Assembly: GCA_964631295.1 (NCBI GenBank)
Contig: CAZVXI010000016.1
Coordinates: 1-33,992, forward strand
Origin: CAZVXI01 sp964631295
Lineage (GTDB): Bacteria; Planctomycetota; Phycisphaerae; Phycisphaerales; SM1A02
Reading direction: 5' to 3'
Length of the DNA: 33,992 nucleotides
In this document: positions 7,020-14,941 of the stretch, in pieces
Layout: each line of letters begins with the position of its first letter
Numbering within the stretch: the first letter of the stretch is position 1
Notes under the pieces: generated by a model
Databases searched by the model: none
What the model was told of the DNA's origin: nothing
What the model saw: only the letters and a program-made list of their open reading frames with translations
Made by a program: the position numbers and the translations under genes

Positions 7020-9980
7020 TCACACATTGACCGCCTGAGAGCGCCTCTTTCGGGATCGCGAGCCAACCAACGGCTTGAGGTACCGCCCGGTATGGGAAGC
7101 TTTGCACTTTACCACCTGCTCAGGCGTACCGGTTGCAATCACCTTGCCTCCGCCTGAGCCTCCTTCGGGGCCAAGATCAATCACCCAGTCAGCACTCTTG
7201 ATGATGTCGAGATTGTGCTCAATGACGACGAGCGTGTTGCCCTGATCGGCCAGCCGCTGAAGCACGCCGAGCAGCTTCTCGATATCAGCAAAGTGCAGCC
7301 CGGTCGTTGGCTCATCGAGGATGTACAGCGTGTGGCCAGTCGACTGATTGCCCAGTTCACTTGCAAGCTTGATGCGCTGAGCTTCACCGCCGGAGAGTGT
7401 TGTCGCCCGCTGGCCGAGTTGCAGATAATCGAGGCCAACATCCCGAATGCACGTGAGCATGCGCAGCACCTTCGGGTGCGCTTCGAAGAATCCCGTTGCT
7501 TCCTCAACGTCCATATCCAAAACATCGGCAATGTTCTTGTGACGATAGCTGATCTCGAGTGTCTCGCGGTTGTAGCGCGCACCATTACACGCGTCGCATG
7601 TCACGAATACATCCGCGAGAAAATGCATCTCGATTCGTTTTACACCCTGGCCCTGGCATGCTTCGCACCGGCCGCCCTTCACATTGAAACTGAATCGGCC
7701 CGGCTGGTACCCGCGTATGCGCGCTTCATTGGTTTGTGTGAACAGCTTGCGAATGTCATCGAAGATGCCAGTGTACGTTGCAGGGTTCGAGCGAGGCGTC
7801 CGACCAATCGGCGACTGATCAACTTCAATCAACCGGTCAATCTTGCCCAGTCCGTTCACTCGCGTGTGCTTGCCGGGCGTCACTCGAGAGGCATACAGGT
7901 GCTTCCGCGCGGCTTTGAGCAGGATCTCGTTGACGAGTGTGGACTTGCCTGAACCCGAAACGCCAGTCACACAGATCAAGCCACCGAGCGGGAACTGCAC
8001 ATCAATCGACTGCAGGTTGTTCTCGCGAGCGCCCTTTACAACGAGCGATTCCTTCCTGTCCAGTTCCCGGCGTTTGCCCGGGGTTGGAATGCTTCTGGAA
8101 CCAGAGAGATACTGACCAGTCAACGACTCACTGTCAGCGCACAGATCATCCACCGTTCCCTGCGAGACAATCGTTCCGCCACGCCTGCCCGGGCCGGGGC
8201 CGATATCCAGCACGTGATCAGCCGCACGAATCATGCCTTCATCATGTTCCACAACGAGCACCGTGTTGCCGATATCCGAAAGATTGCGCAGCGTTTCGAT
8301 CAGCCGATCGTTGTCCCTCTGATGGAGGCCGATCGTCGGCTCGTCCAGTACATAGCACACACCGACGAGGCCGGAGCCGACCTGCGTCGCGAGGCGGATT
8401 CGCTGAGCCTCGCCGCCCGAAAGCGTATTGCTGCGACGATCCAGTGTGAGATAGTTCAACCCGACCGACGCAAGAAACCCGAGCCGCGACCGGATCTCGC
8501 GCAGAATGGGCTCTGCGATCTTCTGCTGTTCATCTGTGAGATCGATACTCTCAAAGAATCCGAATGCCCGGTCGATCGTCATTGCCGTGATATCAGCAAC
8601 GCTTGCATCCAGCTTGCCGCTGTGCAGTTTGACGAACAGCGCTTCCGTACGGAGGCGCGCACCTTTGCAGTTCGGGCACGGCGCATTGGTCATGTATCCG
8701 CGGAGACGCTCCTTGACAAAATCACTGTCTGTCTTGTCGTAACGACGATGCAGATTCGGAATCACACCCTCGAAGGAGAAGCCGTACCTGCGTTCATCCG
8801 CATCGCTCGTGCCATGCAGCAGGATGCGCTTCGCGGGGCGCGGCAACTGCCCGAAGGGCGTCGCACGATCGATCTCCATCCAGTCTGCAAATCGCCGAAG
8901 CATCCTGCCGTAATACATATTCATCCGCTTGCCATTCTTCGCCCAAGGGACGATGGCACGCTCCGACAACGACAGCGAAGAATCCGGCACAATCAGCGAT
9001 TCATCAAACTCCGAAACTGTCCCCAGTCCATCACACGACGGGCATGCACCATACGGAGAGTTGAACGAGAACAAGCGCGGCTCAAGCTCATCGATGCTGC
9101 ACTCCGGGTGAATCGGGCACGCATATTTCTCGCTGAAGCTGTGCTCGGTCCACGAGCCATCCTTATTCTCTGTGAGCGCGAGAAGCAGCCCATCACCGAA
9201 TCGCAGCGCTGTCTCGACCGAATCAGCCAGGCGCGAGCGCGCATCCGGCCGAACCACCACACGATCGACCACTGCTTCGATGTTGTGCATCTCGTATCGG
9301 CCGAGATTGAGCGGATTCTCGCCGCCTTCCTTCAATGCTTCACGCAGGTCGACGAGTTCGCCGTTCACCCTCGCCCGCACGAGCCCCTGTTTCTGTAATG
9401 CCTCGAGAACTTCCCGGTGATGGCCCTTCTTTCCGCGAACCATCGGTGAGCACAACATCATTCGTGTGCCCTCAGGCATCGCTAAGAGCGCATCAATGAT
9501 CTGCGATGCACTCGATGCTTCAATCACGTGATTGCAGTAGCGCGGGTTCGCAGCGCTGCCGCCGGTAACAGCCCAGCATGTTGGTCGGCCACATCGAGCA
9601 AACAGCAGCCGCAGGTAGTCGTAGATCTCCGTCGTCGTCGCGACGGTTGATCGCGGATTGTGACCGGCAGACCGCTGCTGAATCGCAATCGTCGGCGGCA
9701 GACCCTCAATCGATTCGATATCCGGCTTCTGCAACTGGGCAAGAAACTGCCGGGCATATGCCGAGAGCGACTCCATGTATTTCCGCTGGCCTTCAGCGAA
9801 GATCGTGTCGAACGCGAGCGAACTCTTGCCCGATCCAGACACGCCTGTGATGACCACGAGTTGATCGCGCGGAATGCGCACATCGATCCCACGCAGATTG
9901 TGCTCACGCGCGCCGCGTACCATGATGTGCGGGTGGTCTGACAGGGTCGAAACTCCAAACCCGAGTGTATGCCGCTCCAC
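7020..9980 (-). CDS. uvrA: Excinuclease ABC subunit A
   Basis: UvrA is the damage-recognition ATPase of bacterial nucleotide excision repair; it loads UvrB onto DNA. The protein (about 986 residues) has both ABC modules. The first Walker A is GVSGSGKSS, with its signature LSGGEAQRIRLA; the second is GVSGSGKST, with its signature LSGGEAQRIKLA. A CEACQGQG...CDACNGARYN zinc module is present. The first zinc module is unusual: it reads C-P-I-H-P-E-C where CPxC is normal, followed by a normal ACPSCDGLG. The start is uncertain. The frame reaches a TTG at 10058; GTGs occur at 10019 and 9980 and an ATG at 9923, none with a good ribosome site. A GGAG lies eight bases before a CTG at 9944, which would give a family-like N-terminus. 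I give 9980 as a compromise. It appears monocistronic. Confidence 0.95.
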   Translation of the reverse strand: MERHTLGFGVSTLSDHPHIMVRGAREHNLRGIDVRIPRDQLVVITGVSGSGKSSLAFDTIFAEGQRKYMESLSAYARQFLAQLQKPDIESIEGLPPTIAIQQRSAGHNPRSTVATTTEIYDYLRLLFARCGRPTCWAVTGGSAANPRYCNHVIEASSASQIIDALLAMPEGTRMMLCSPMVRGKKGHHREVLEALQKQGLVRARVNGELVDLREALKEGGENPLNLGRYEMHNIEAVVDRVVVRPDARSRLADSVETALRFGDGLLLALTENKDGSWTEHSFSEKYACPIHPECSIDELEPRLFSFNSPYGACPSCDGLGTVSEFDESLIVPDSSLSLSERAIVPWAKNGKRMNMYYGRMLRRFADWMEIDRATPFGQLPRPAKRILLHGTSDADERRYGFSFEGVIPNLHRRYDKTDSDFVKERLRGYMTNAPCPNCKGARLRTEALFVKLHSGKLDASVADITAMTIDRAFGFFESIDLTDEQQKIAEPILREIRSRLGFLASVGLNYLTLDRRSNTLSGGEAQRIRLATQVGSGLVGVCYVLDEPTIGLHQRDNDRLIETLRNLSDIGNTVLVVEHDEGMIRAADHVLDIGPGPGRRGGTIVSQGTVDDLCADSESLTGQYLSGSRSIPTPGKRRELDRKESLVVKGARENNLQSIDVQFPLGGLICVTGVSGSGKSTLVNEILLKAARKHLYASRVTPGKHTRVNGLGKIDRLIEVDQSPIGRTPRSNPATYTGIFDDIRKLFTQTNEARIRGYQPGRFSFNVKGGRCEACQGQGVKRIEMHFLADVFVTCDACNGARYNRETLEISYRHKNIADVLDMDVEEATGFFEAHPKVLRMLTCIRDVGLDYLQLGQRATTLSGGEAQRIKLASELGNQSTGHTLYILDEPTTGLHFADIEKLLGVLQRLADQGNTLVVIEHNLDIIKSADWVIDLGPEGGSGGGKVIATGTPEQVVKCKASHTGRYLKPLVGSRSRKRRSQAVNV

Positions 9981-10283
9981 AGCCAGCAGCGCGACATGGC
10001 GTGAAGACGATGCGGACACGTGACAAGGCCGTGCAGAACTGAAGTGGTACAGGCACAACGTTCACGAACAGGGGCCGGTCCATATATGCGACTTCGCGTC
10101 GAAACGACGAACATCCTCGTCATGCAAGCAGCCCAACTGCGGCATTCGCTCGCACTGTTGCTTCGGAACACGTTGAAAGACCGCCTCGGCTGCGAACTCG
10201 GAACCAACCGCATGAACCGCAAACAAGCAGCACCGCAGCCACAGTGCAGAGCGCGTACGAACAACCAACAACCAGGAAGCATC
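9981..10283. other. Gap between uvrA and the minus-strand ABC permease gene
   Basis: About 300 bases, or 225 if uvrA starts at the TTG at 10058. Open frames on both strands here are rich in Arg, Gln and His and have no recognisable motif or good ribosome site, so I call none. It should hold the uvrA promoter, but I could not pick a convincing -35/-10 pair or a LexA-like box. Confidence 0.4.
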
Positions 10284-11429
10284 TCAGCCGACTTCGCGGC
10301 GCTGGAAGAGGATGATGCCCAAGCACAGCGCGACGAGAATGTACAGCGAGCCATACATCAGGGCCTGCATCACGTAACTCGTTGGAATCACGTGCTGCTG
10401 TGTCAGCGAATCGGTGAGCAGCATCAACTGAAAGTTCGGAAGGATCGAATAGCCAATCTTGTACAGCCCGTAGCTCATCTGCTCGGAGAACGTAGCCATA
10501 TCCATCAGCGACTGGCTGTCGACCACCCGCTCGACGACCTGCGTCACCGGCTCGGTTTCGTAGCCGTTTGTCAGTTGAATCGTGGGCGGCGTGTACTGGA
10601 CCTGCTCGGTGAGTCCCTGCTCACTCGCTCGATCAAGCCATGTTTCCCGCAGGTTCTGCATCCGCCGGCCGAACAGCCAGTCGGAGAGCATCCCCGCCAT
10701 GAAAAATCCGAGCGTGAACACCAGCGTCATCACCTGGCTCAGCCGTGTTGACAGCGCCACAGCAATCGCGGACAAGACGAGAATCGCCATCTGCAGAACG
10801 ACGAGTGCGAGCCAGATCTGGCCCTTGAAGTCTGCGGAGATCGGCTGGATCTTGAAGTCCGGGTCGAACATGAGCGCCAGCAAGTACGCAATGGCGGCGA
10901 GGGGCGCGGTGATGCAGATCAGCGTTGAGCCGAACACCTTGTTATAGAAGTAGTTCGCCCACGTAGCGCCTGCCAGGCCGAGCACGACCGCGCCCACGCC
11001 GAAGACAATCACTGGCACATGCACCGGGTCGCGCACGGTCTGGAGGACGGTGTGCATCTCGACGAGCATGAAGCAGAAACTCATGTACAGCGTGCCGACG
11101 AGGATTGCCGCTGCCACGCCGATGAACTTTCCAATGACGAACAGCGGCCTGCCCACTGGCTTTGAGATGACCGTCAAGGCAGTGAAGTTGTCGATCTCAC
11201 GCGTGAGCACGTTGGTCGCAAGGAACGCGGCGAGCAGTGCTCCACAAAGGAATACCGTCGCAAGGCCCATATCGATGAGCATGCGCTGGTCATCGGACAT
11301 GGTGAATGCTGCGAGCGGATTACAAAGGATCAGCGCGATCGTCGCGATGATAAGAATCACCAGCATGATTGGCTGGCGGATGCTCTCAAAGAAGGTGTTC
11401 CGGATGATCGCGAGCAGTTGTTCGAGCAT
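10284..11429 (-). CDS. ABC-2 type transporter permease
   Basis: This 381-residue membrane protein has about six or seven helices. The first is preceded by LLAIIRNTFFESIRQP, a short amphipathic lead-in typical of ABC-2 permeases of the GldF/NosY kind. The segment LTREIDNFTALTVISKPVGRPLFVIGKFIGV matches the family's cytoplasmic loop, where a permease is described as sitting under control of an ATPase. A large loop between the last two helices (about residues 260-335) is extracytoplasmic. No ATPase gene is next to it on this strand. The nearest is the one at 16498 on the other strand, so the two divergent transcripts may build one transporter with two different permeases. The ATG at 11429 lacks a strong Shine-Dalgarno. 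Substrate unknown. Confidence 0.88.
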   Translation of the reverse strand: MLEQLLAIIRNTFFESIRQPIMLVILIIATIALILCNPLAAFTMSDDQRMLIDMGLATVFLCGALLAAFLATNVLTREIDNFTALTVISKPVGRPLFVIGKFIGVAAAILVGTLYMSFCFMLVEMHTVLQTVRDPVHVPVIVFGVGAVVLGLAGATWANYFYNKVFGSTLICITAPLAAIAYLLALMFDPDFKIQPISADFKGQIWLALVVLQMAILVLSAIAVALSTRLSQVMTLVFTLGFFMAGMLSDWLFGRRMQNLRETWLDRASEQGLTEQVQYTPPTIQLTNGYETEPVTQVVERVVDSQSLMDMATFSEQMSYGLYKIGYSILPNFQLMLLTDSLTQQHVIPTSYVMQALMYGSLYILVALCLGIILFQRREVG

Positions 11430-11451
11430 GAAATGGGTCCGAAGTGGGCGA

Positions 11452-11552
11452 CATCACCCTCGCTGATTCACCGGTCCGGCAGCCCACCGGGCGTGCGTCG
11501 GAGCATCAAGGAAACAAAATCCACCGAAACTCTGAACCGAGCGAGGGTGATG
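11452..11552. repeat. 13-base perfect inverted repeat, arms 75 bases apart
   Basis: CATCACCCTCGCT at 11452-11464 is exactly complementary to AGCGAGGGTGATG at 11540-11552. The left arm begins 23 bases upstream of the permease start. The arms could be paired operator half-sites for looping, or a long stem in the permease leader transcript. Confidence 0.6.
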
Positions 11553-11665
11553 GTACGTAGTGGCAGGACCGCAGGTTCGCTCGGATTTCCCCGCGGGAGC
11601 GACCTGTTTGTTCGACAGCCCCGACAGCGGACGGCTCGGAGCCATTCGCAGGTCGGAAAGAAGGC

Positions 11666-11694
11666 GCAAGTTGCTGATTTGCAACAGTTTGCGT
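11666..11694 (+). other. Stem-loop in the leader of the SPFH operon
   Basis: CGCAA-GTTGC (11666-11675) pairs with GCAAC (11682-11686) and, after a three-base bulge, TTGCG (11690-11694), leaving a six-base loop. It ends about 80 bases before the SPFH start and is followed by TCTTTCTGC. It may be an RNA element or an attenuator remnant. Confidence 0.35.
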
Positions 11695-11774
11695 CTTTCT
11701 GCATCTCTGAAGGCTGCCCGGACAGAATGTGGCCCTCCGCGGGCTTTGAGTGGTACGGGTTTGGGAACCGCCGC

Positions 11775-13946
11775 ATGAGAATCGACCATCACGCGTATCA
11801 ACGAGCCACACGTGTCGCCGCTTTCGGCGTCGTGCTCCAACTGGCCATCGGACTGTGCCTGCTGTTGTTCGGCATGCTCAGTGGCGACCATGCGATCCGC
11901 TTCGCGGCAGGCTATGCGCTGCTCGGGCTGTTCGTGTGGGTCAGCCTGCTGCTTGTCTTCTATCAACACAAAATGGAACGGCTCGAGGCACTCGAGGAGG
12001 ATGAACTCTCCGCAACTCACGGCGGGTCAACGTCTGCATTCGACCAGGATGACGAGATCCGCGTCGCTGCCCGCCGACTGAAGAACATGCACAAGTGGCT
12101 CATGCCCGGCGTGAGCCTGCTGCTGGCCGCACTGCTGGCCGTCTTGGCATGGGTGACCATTTCCTACATGCTGGACGTGTCGGAAGGCGAGGAAACGTTC
12201 CTCGTCACAAACGAGCGCGGCTGGGCGATAGCCATGGCGCTTGGCTTCTCCATCATCTCCTTCATCTTTTCCCGATTCGTCGCAGGGATGTCCAAGCAAG
12301 AAGCGTGGCAGAACCTGCGCGGCGGGTCGAGTTACATGGTCGGCAACGCACTCGTGCTGCTGGCCGTTGCTGCTGGTCTTGCGTTCGCCTACTTCGACAA
12401 CATGACCGTTATGAAGGGTGTTGCCGTCGCCATCGGCGGCTTCATGGGCATCTTCACGTTGGAGATCTGCTTCAACTTCCTGCTCAACTTGTACAGGCCT
12501 CGTATTCCCGGCGAAGTGCCGCGACCTGCCTTCGACTCCAAACTCCTGAGCCTGTTCGCCGCACCCGACTCGATCGTCCGGTCGATCAACGAGGCGGTCA
12601 ACTACCAGTTCGGCTTCGATATCACCAGTTCGTGGGGCTATCGGCTGCTCGTGCGGAGCCTGCTCGCGCTCATCGGCATCGGCACCGCTGTGATGTTCCT
12701 GTTGAGCACGATTGCGATCGTCGAACCACATCAGCAGGCGTTGCGATTCTCTGGCGGGAAGATCGTCGAAGACAAGATCCATTCCGAGACAATGTGGAAG
12801 ATCCCCTGGCCGTTCGAGACGGCCGGCGTGTACGACGTCACCCGCGTGCGCACGATTAATCTGACCGCACAAGAGCGTCTCGACTTCCGCAGGATCACGT
12901 TGTTCTCCTACGACCTCAATACCGTCGAGGAGATTCAGCCGTTCATCGTTGGCGCATCGCAACTTGGTGATGGCTCGCTGGATGCCAGACTCCCGGCTGC
13001 GCTGATCGCGGAGATCGAAGCTGATCGTGTGGAAGAAGATGATGAAGTCCGCCAGATCACCCGCAATCACTCGCTCGTTGATGCGATCATCACAATGCAG
13101 TACCGCATCAAGAGCACGAAGACCGGGTCAGACTCTGACGGCCTGATCGACTACCTGAGCTTCGCACCCGACACACGCAAGCCGCGCGATGAACTCACCG
13201 AGCGGCAGCACATTCTCAAGCAACTCGCGCTGCGCGAAATCAGCCTCGAGATGTCCCAGCGCACCATCGATGAAGTACTTGCGACCGATCGGCTGGAACT
13301 CGGGAACCTGTTCAAGGACGCCGTGCAGCAATCGTTCGATGAACACAAAACGGGTGTTGAGATCGTCTCGATCAATATCCTCAACATCCGTCCGCACGGC
13401 GAAGGCGCGGACCAGAGCATCTGGGTCGACCTGATGATGGCCAAGCAGGACCGCCAGTCGCTCATTAGTCGAGACGCGGGTCGCGCCGACCTGCTGCTGG
13501 CAACACTTGCTGGATCGGTGCGCAACGCAGAAAGAATCCTCGCCGAGATCGAGACCCACGATCAGATGCGCGAGAAGCTGAACATCAACGACCCGGCTGT
13601 CGTTGCGCAGCGCGTCAAGATTACGGACATGCTTGTCAAGAGTCGGGGCGCTGCTGCACAGATCATCGCGAATGCCGAACGCGACCGCTGGGTTGAGTAC
13701 ATGTCCAAGCGTGTGCAGGCGTTGCGTGTGCAGGGTGAACAAAAGGTCTATCGGGCTTCCCCTGCGATTTACCGCCAGCGTGAGTTGATGAACATACTCG
13801 CGAGCGTGTTGCCCGGCAAACGAAAGTTCCTGATTGGGATTGACCCGGCAACGCTCGATCTCGATGTGGAAATCAAGCAAACCGAAAGTGTGTTCTCCGG
13901 CCTGAGCGAAGCGCTCGACCAGAGTTTTCAAGGAGGTTCCCAGTGA
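11775..13946 (+). CDS. SPFH/band-7 protein with a seven-helix membrane N-terminus
   Basis: This 723-residue protein has about seven membrane helices in its first 315 residues (near 13-34, 41-63, 108-132, 149-168, 186-206, 214-236 and 291-314). An SPFH (band 7) domain then begins with EPHQQALRFSGGKI. The domain continues as a long helical stretch including QRTIDEVLATDR and VEIVSINILNIRPH, as in HflK. Ordinary HflK has one N-terminal helix, so the extended membrane part is unusual. SPFH proteins form large membrane rings that cage proteases or mark lipid domains. The frame is open back to 11418, but the ATG at 11775 starts just before the first helix. Translation of the next gene is coupled through a GTGA overlap. 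A role as scaffold for the downstream ABC transporter is inference. Confidence 0.85.
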   Translation: MRIDHHAYQRATRVAAFGVVLQLAIGLCLLLFGMLSGDHAIRFAAGYALLGLFVWVSLLLVFYQHKMERLEALEEDELSATHGGSTSAFDQDDEIRVAARRLKNMHKWLMPGVSLLLAALLAVLAWVTISYMLDVSEGEETFLVTNERGWAIAMALGFSIISFIFSRFVAGMSKQEAWQNLRGGSSYMVGNALVLLAVAAGLAFAYFDNMTVMKGVAVAIGGFMGIFTLEICFNFLLNLYRPRIPGEVPRPAFDSKLLSLFAAPDSIVRSINEAVNYQFGFDITSSWGYRLLVRSLLALIGIGTAVMFLLSTIAIVEPHQQALRFSGGKIVEDKIHSETMWKIPWPFETAGVYDVTRVRTINLTAQERLDFRRITLFSYDLNTVEEIQPFIVGASQLGDGSLDARLPAALIAEIEADRVEEDDEVRQITRNHSLVDAIITMQYRIKSTKTGSDSDGLIDYLSFAPDTRKPRDELTERQHILKQLALREISLEMSQRTIDEVLATDRLELGNLFKDAVQQSFDEHKTGVEIVSINILNIRPHGEGADQSIWVDLMMAKQDRQSLISRDAGRADLLLATLAGSVRNAERILAEIETHDQMREKLNINDPAVVAQRVKITDMLVKSRGAAAQIIANAERDRWVEYMSKRVQALRVQGEQKVYRASPAIYRQRELMNILASVLPGKRKFLIGIDPATLDLDVEIKQTESVFSGLSEALDQSFQGGSQ
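13931..13936 (+). promoter_or_regulatory. Strong ribosome binding site for the HflC-like gene
   Basis: AGGAGG sits six bases before the GTG at 13943 and inside the end of the previous gene. It decides this GTG as the start and suggests high translation of the second SPFH subunit relative to the first. Confidence 0.7.
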
Positions 13947-14938
13947 ATCGCAATAGAGTTCTTGCCCTCGGAGTCGGCCTCCTGCTCGTGCTGATGCTGC
14001 TTATGTTCAGCACGACTTACAGCGTGAAGTTCCACGAAGTGGCTGTGAAAACGCGCTTCGGCGCGAGCCAGGCAGAGCCGATTCGCGAACCGGGCGTGCA
14101 CTTCAAACTCCCGATCTTCGCGGACCGTGTGCAGACCTTCGACACGCGACTTCAGTTATTGCAGTCACCGACGGAAGAACTGCCAACCGCCGATGGCCAG
14201 TCGGTCATCATGCAGGTCTTCCTGCTCTGGAAGATCAACCCGGATGAAGCGCTTCAGTTCTCCAGTTCGTATGGAAGCACTGACGCTGCGGAGCCATTTG
14301 TCGAGGACCGGCTCCGTCAGGCGATGTCAGCCGTGGGGCAGTATCGCTTTGACGAACTGATCGGCGATGCCCACAAGCTTGCGGATGTTGAAGCCGCCAT
14401 CCTTGCGAACCTCAGCAGCCTGAACGGGCAGGGCGTGACGCCCGTGAAAGTCGGCATCAGCCAGATGCTCCTGCCGCCGAAAGCGACCGGCTCCGTGCTC
14501 CGACGAATGGGCGCGACACGCAAGAAGCTCGCCGAAATCGAACGAACGAAGGGCTCTGCTGAAGCGACGGACATCATCGCCCAGGCCAGCGCTCAGTCTG
14601 AGAAGATCCGTGCATTCGCTGAGCAACGCGCTCAGGAGATTCGCAACCTCGGGACAGACCAGGCTGCCGAATACCTGACCGCCATGAGCGAAGATGAAGA
14701 ACTCGCGATATTCCTGGTCTGGCTCGACACGCTGCAGGCATCGCTGAGCGACAACCTGACCGCCGTGCTGCCCATCGCATATGCACCGTTCCACCTGCTC
14801 GATCTTGGTTCTGCTTTGAGCAGCGGCGGCGTACCCGAGCCAGCCGAGTCGATGTTTACCGGCCCACCTGCCACCCCGACAACTGCCGATCAAGCCGTTG
14901 CCGCGGCCGATGCTGACGTGAAGAACGAGGATTCATAA
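13943..14938 (+). CDS. SPFH protein, HflC-like
   Basis: This 331-residue protein has one N-terminal membrane helix (residues 6-26). An SPFH domain starts at EVAVKTRFG and includes EPGVHFKLPIFADRVQTFDTR, typical of HflC. A helical coiled region follows with QASAQSEKIRAFAEQRAQEI, and the tail is rich in Pro, Ala and Thr. HflC and HflK normally form a periplasmic cage around the protease FtsH; ftsH is not in this window. The start is a GTG at 13943 with a near-ideal AGGAGG at 13931-13936, and it overlaps the stop of the previous gene. The next gene follows after three bases, so the three SPFH genes are clearly one operon. Confidence 0.88.
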   Translation: MNRNRVLALGVGLLLVLMLLMFSTTYSVKFHEVAVKTRFGASQAEPIREPGVHFKLPIFADRVQTFDTRLQLLQSPTEELPTADGQSVIMQVFLLWKINPDEALQFSSSYGSTDAAEPFVEDRLRQAMSAVGQYRFDELIGDAHKLADVEAAILANLSSLNGQGVTPVKVGISQMLLPPKATGSVLRRMGATRKKLAEIERTKGSAEATDIIAQASAQSEKIRAFAEQRAQEIRNLGTDQAAEYLTAMSEDEELAIFLVWLDTLQASLSDNLTAVLPIAYAPFHLLDLGSALSSGGVPEPAESMFTGPPATPTTADQAVAAADADVKNEDS

Positions 14939-14941
14939 GCC

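Larger units (their letters stand above)
11430..11774. promoter_or_regulatory. Divergent intergenic control region of the ABC/SPFH locus
   Basis: These 345 bases separate the minus-strand permease from the plus-strand SPFH operon and should hold both promoters. I see no clear -35/-10 pair. They contain the 13-base inverted repeat and the stem-loop listed separately. The plus frame is open across the region, but its translation is low-complexity Arg/Ser/Gly and looks non-coding. Confidence 0.5.

Noticed and set aside
8214..9398. Long plus-strand open frame (394 residues) opposite uvrA
   Set aside because: It lies wholly antisense to a clear uvrA, and its translation is a shadow rich in Arg, Ile and Ala with no motif. 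Long antisense frames are expected over GC-rich genes.
7020..9980. UvrA as a self-resistance (DrrC-like) paralogue tied to a biosynthetic cluster
   Set aside because: Both ABC modules, the zinc modules and the length match housekeeping UvrA, and there are no biosynthetic genes nearby.
10020..10751. Plus-strand frame running from the uvrA upstream gap into the permease gene
   Set aside because: Its second half is antisense to a clear permease and the first half lacks a ribosome site and any motif. I treat the gap as non-coding.
12027..13070. Minus-strand frame of 347 residues inside the first SPFH gene
   Set aside because: Its composition is His-, Asp- and Arg-rich without hydrophobic pattern, while the other strand encodes membrane helices and an SPFH domain.
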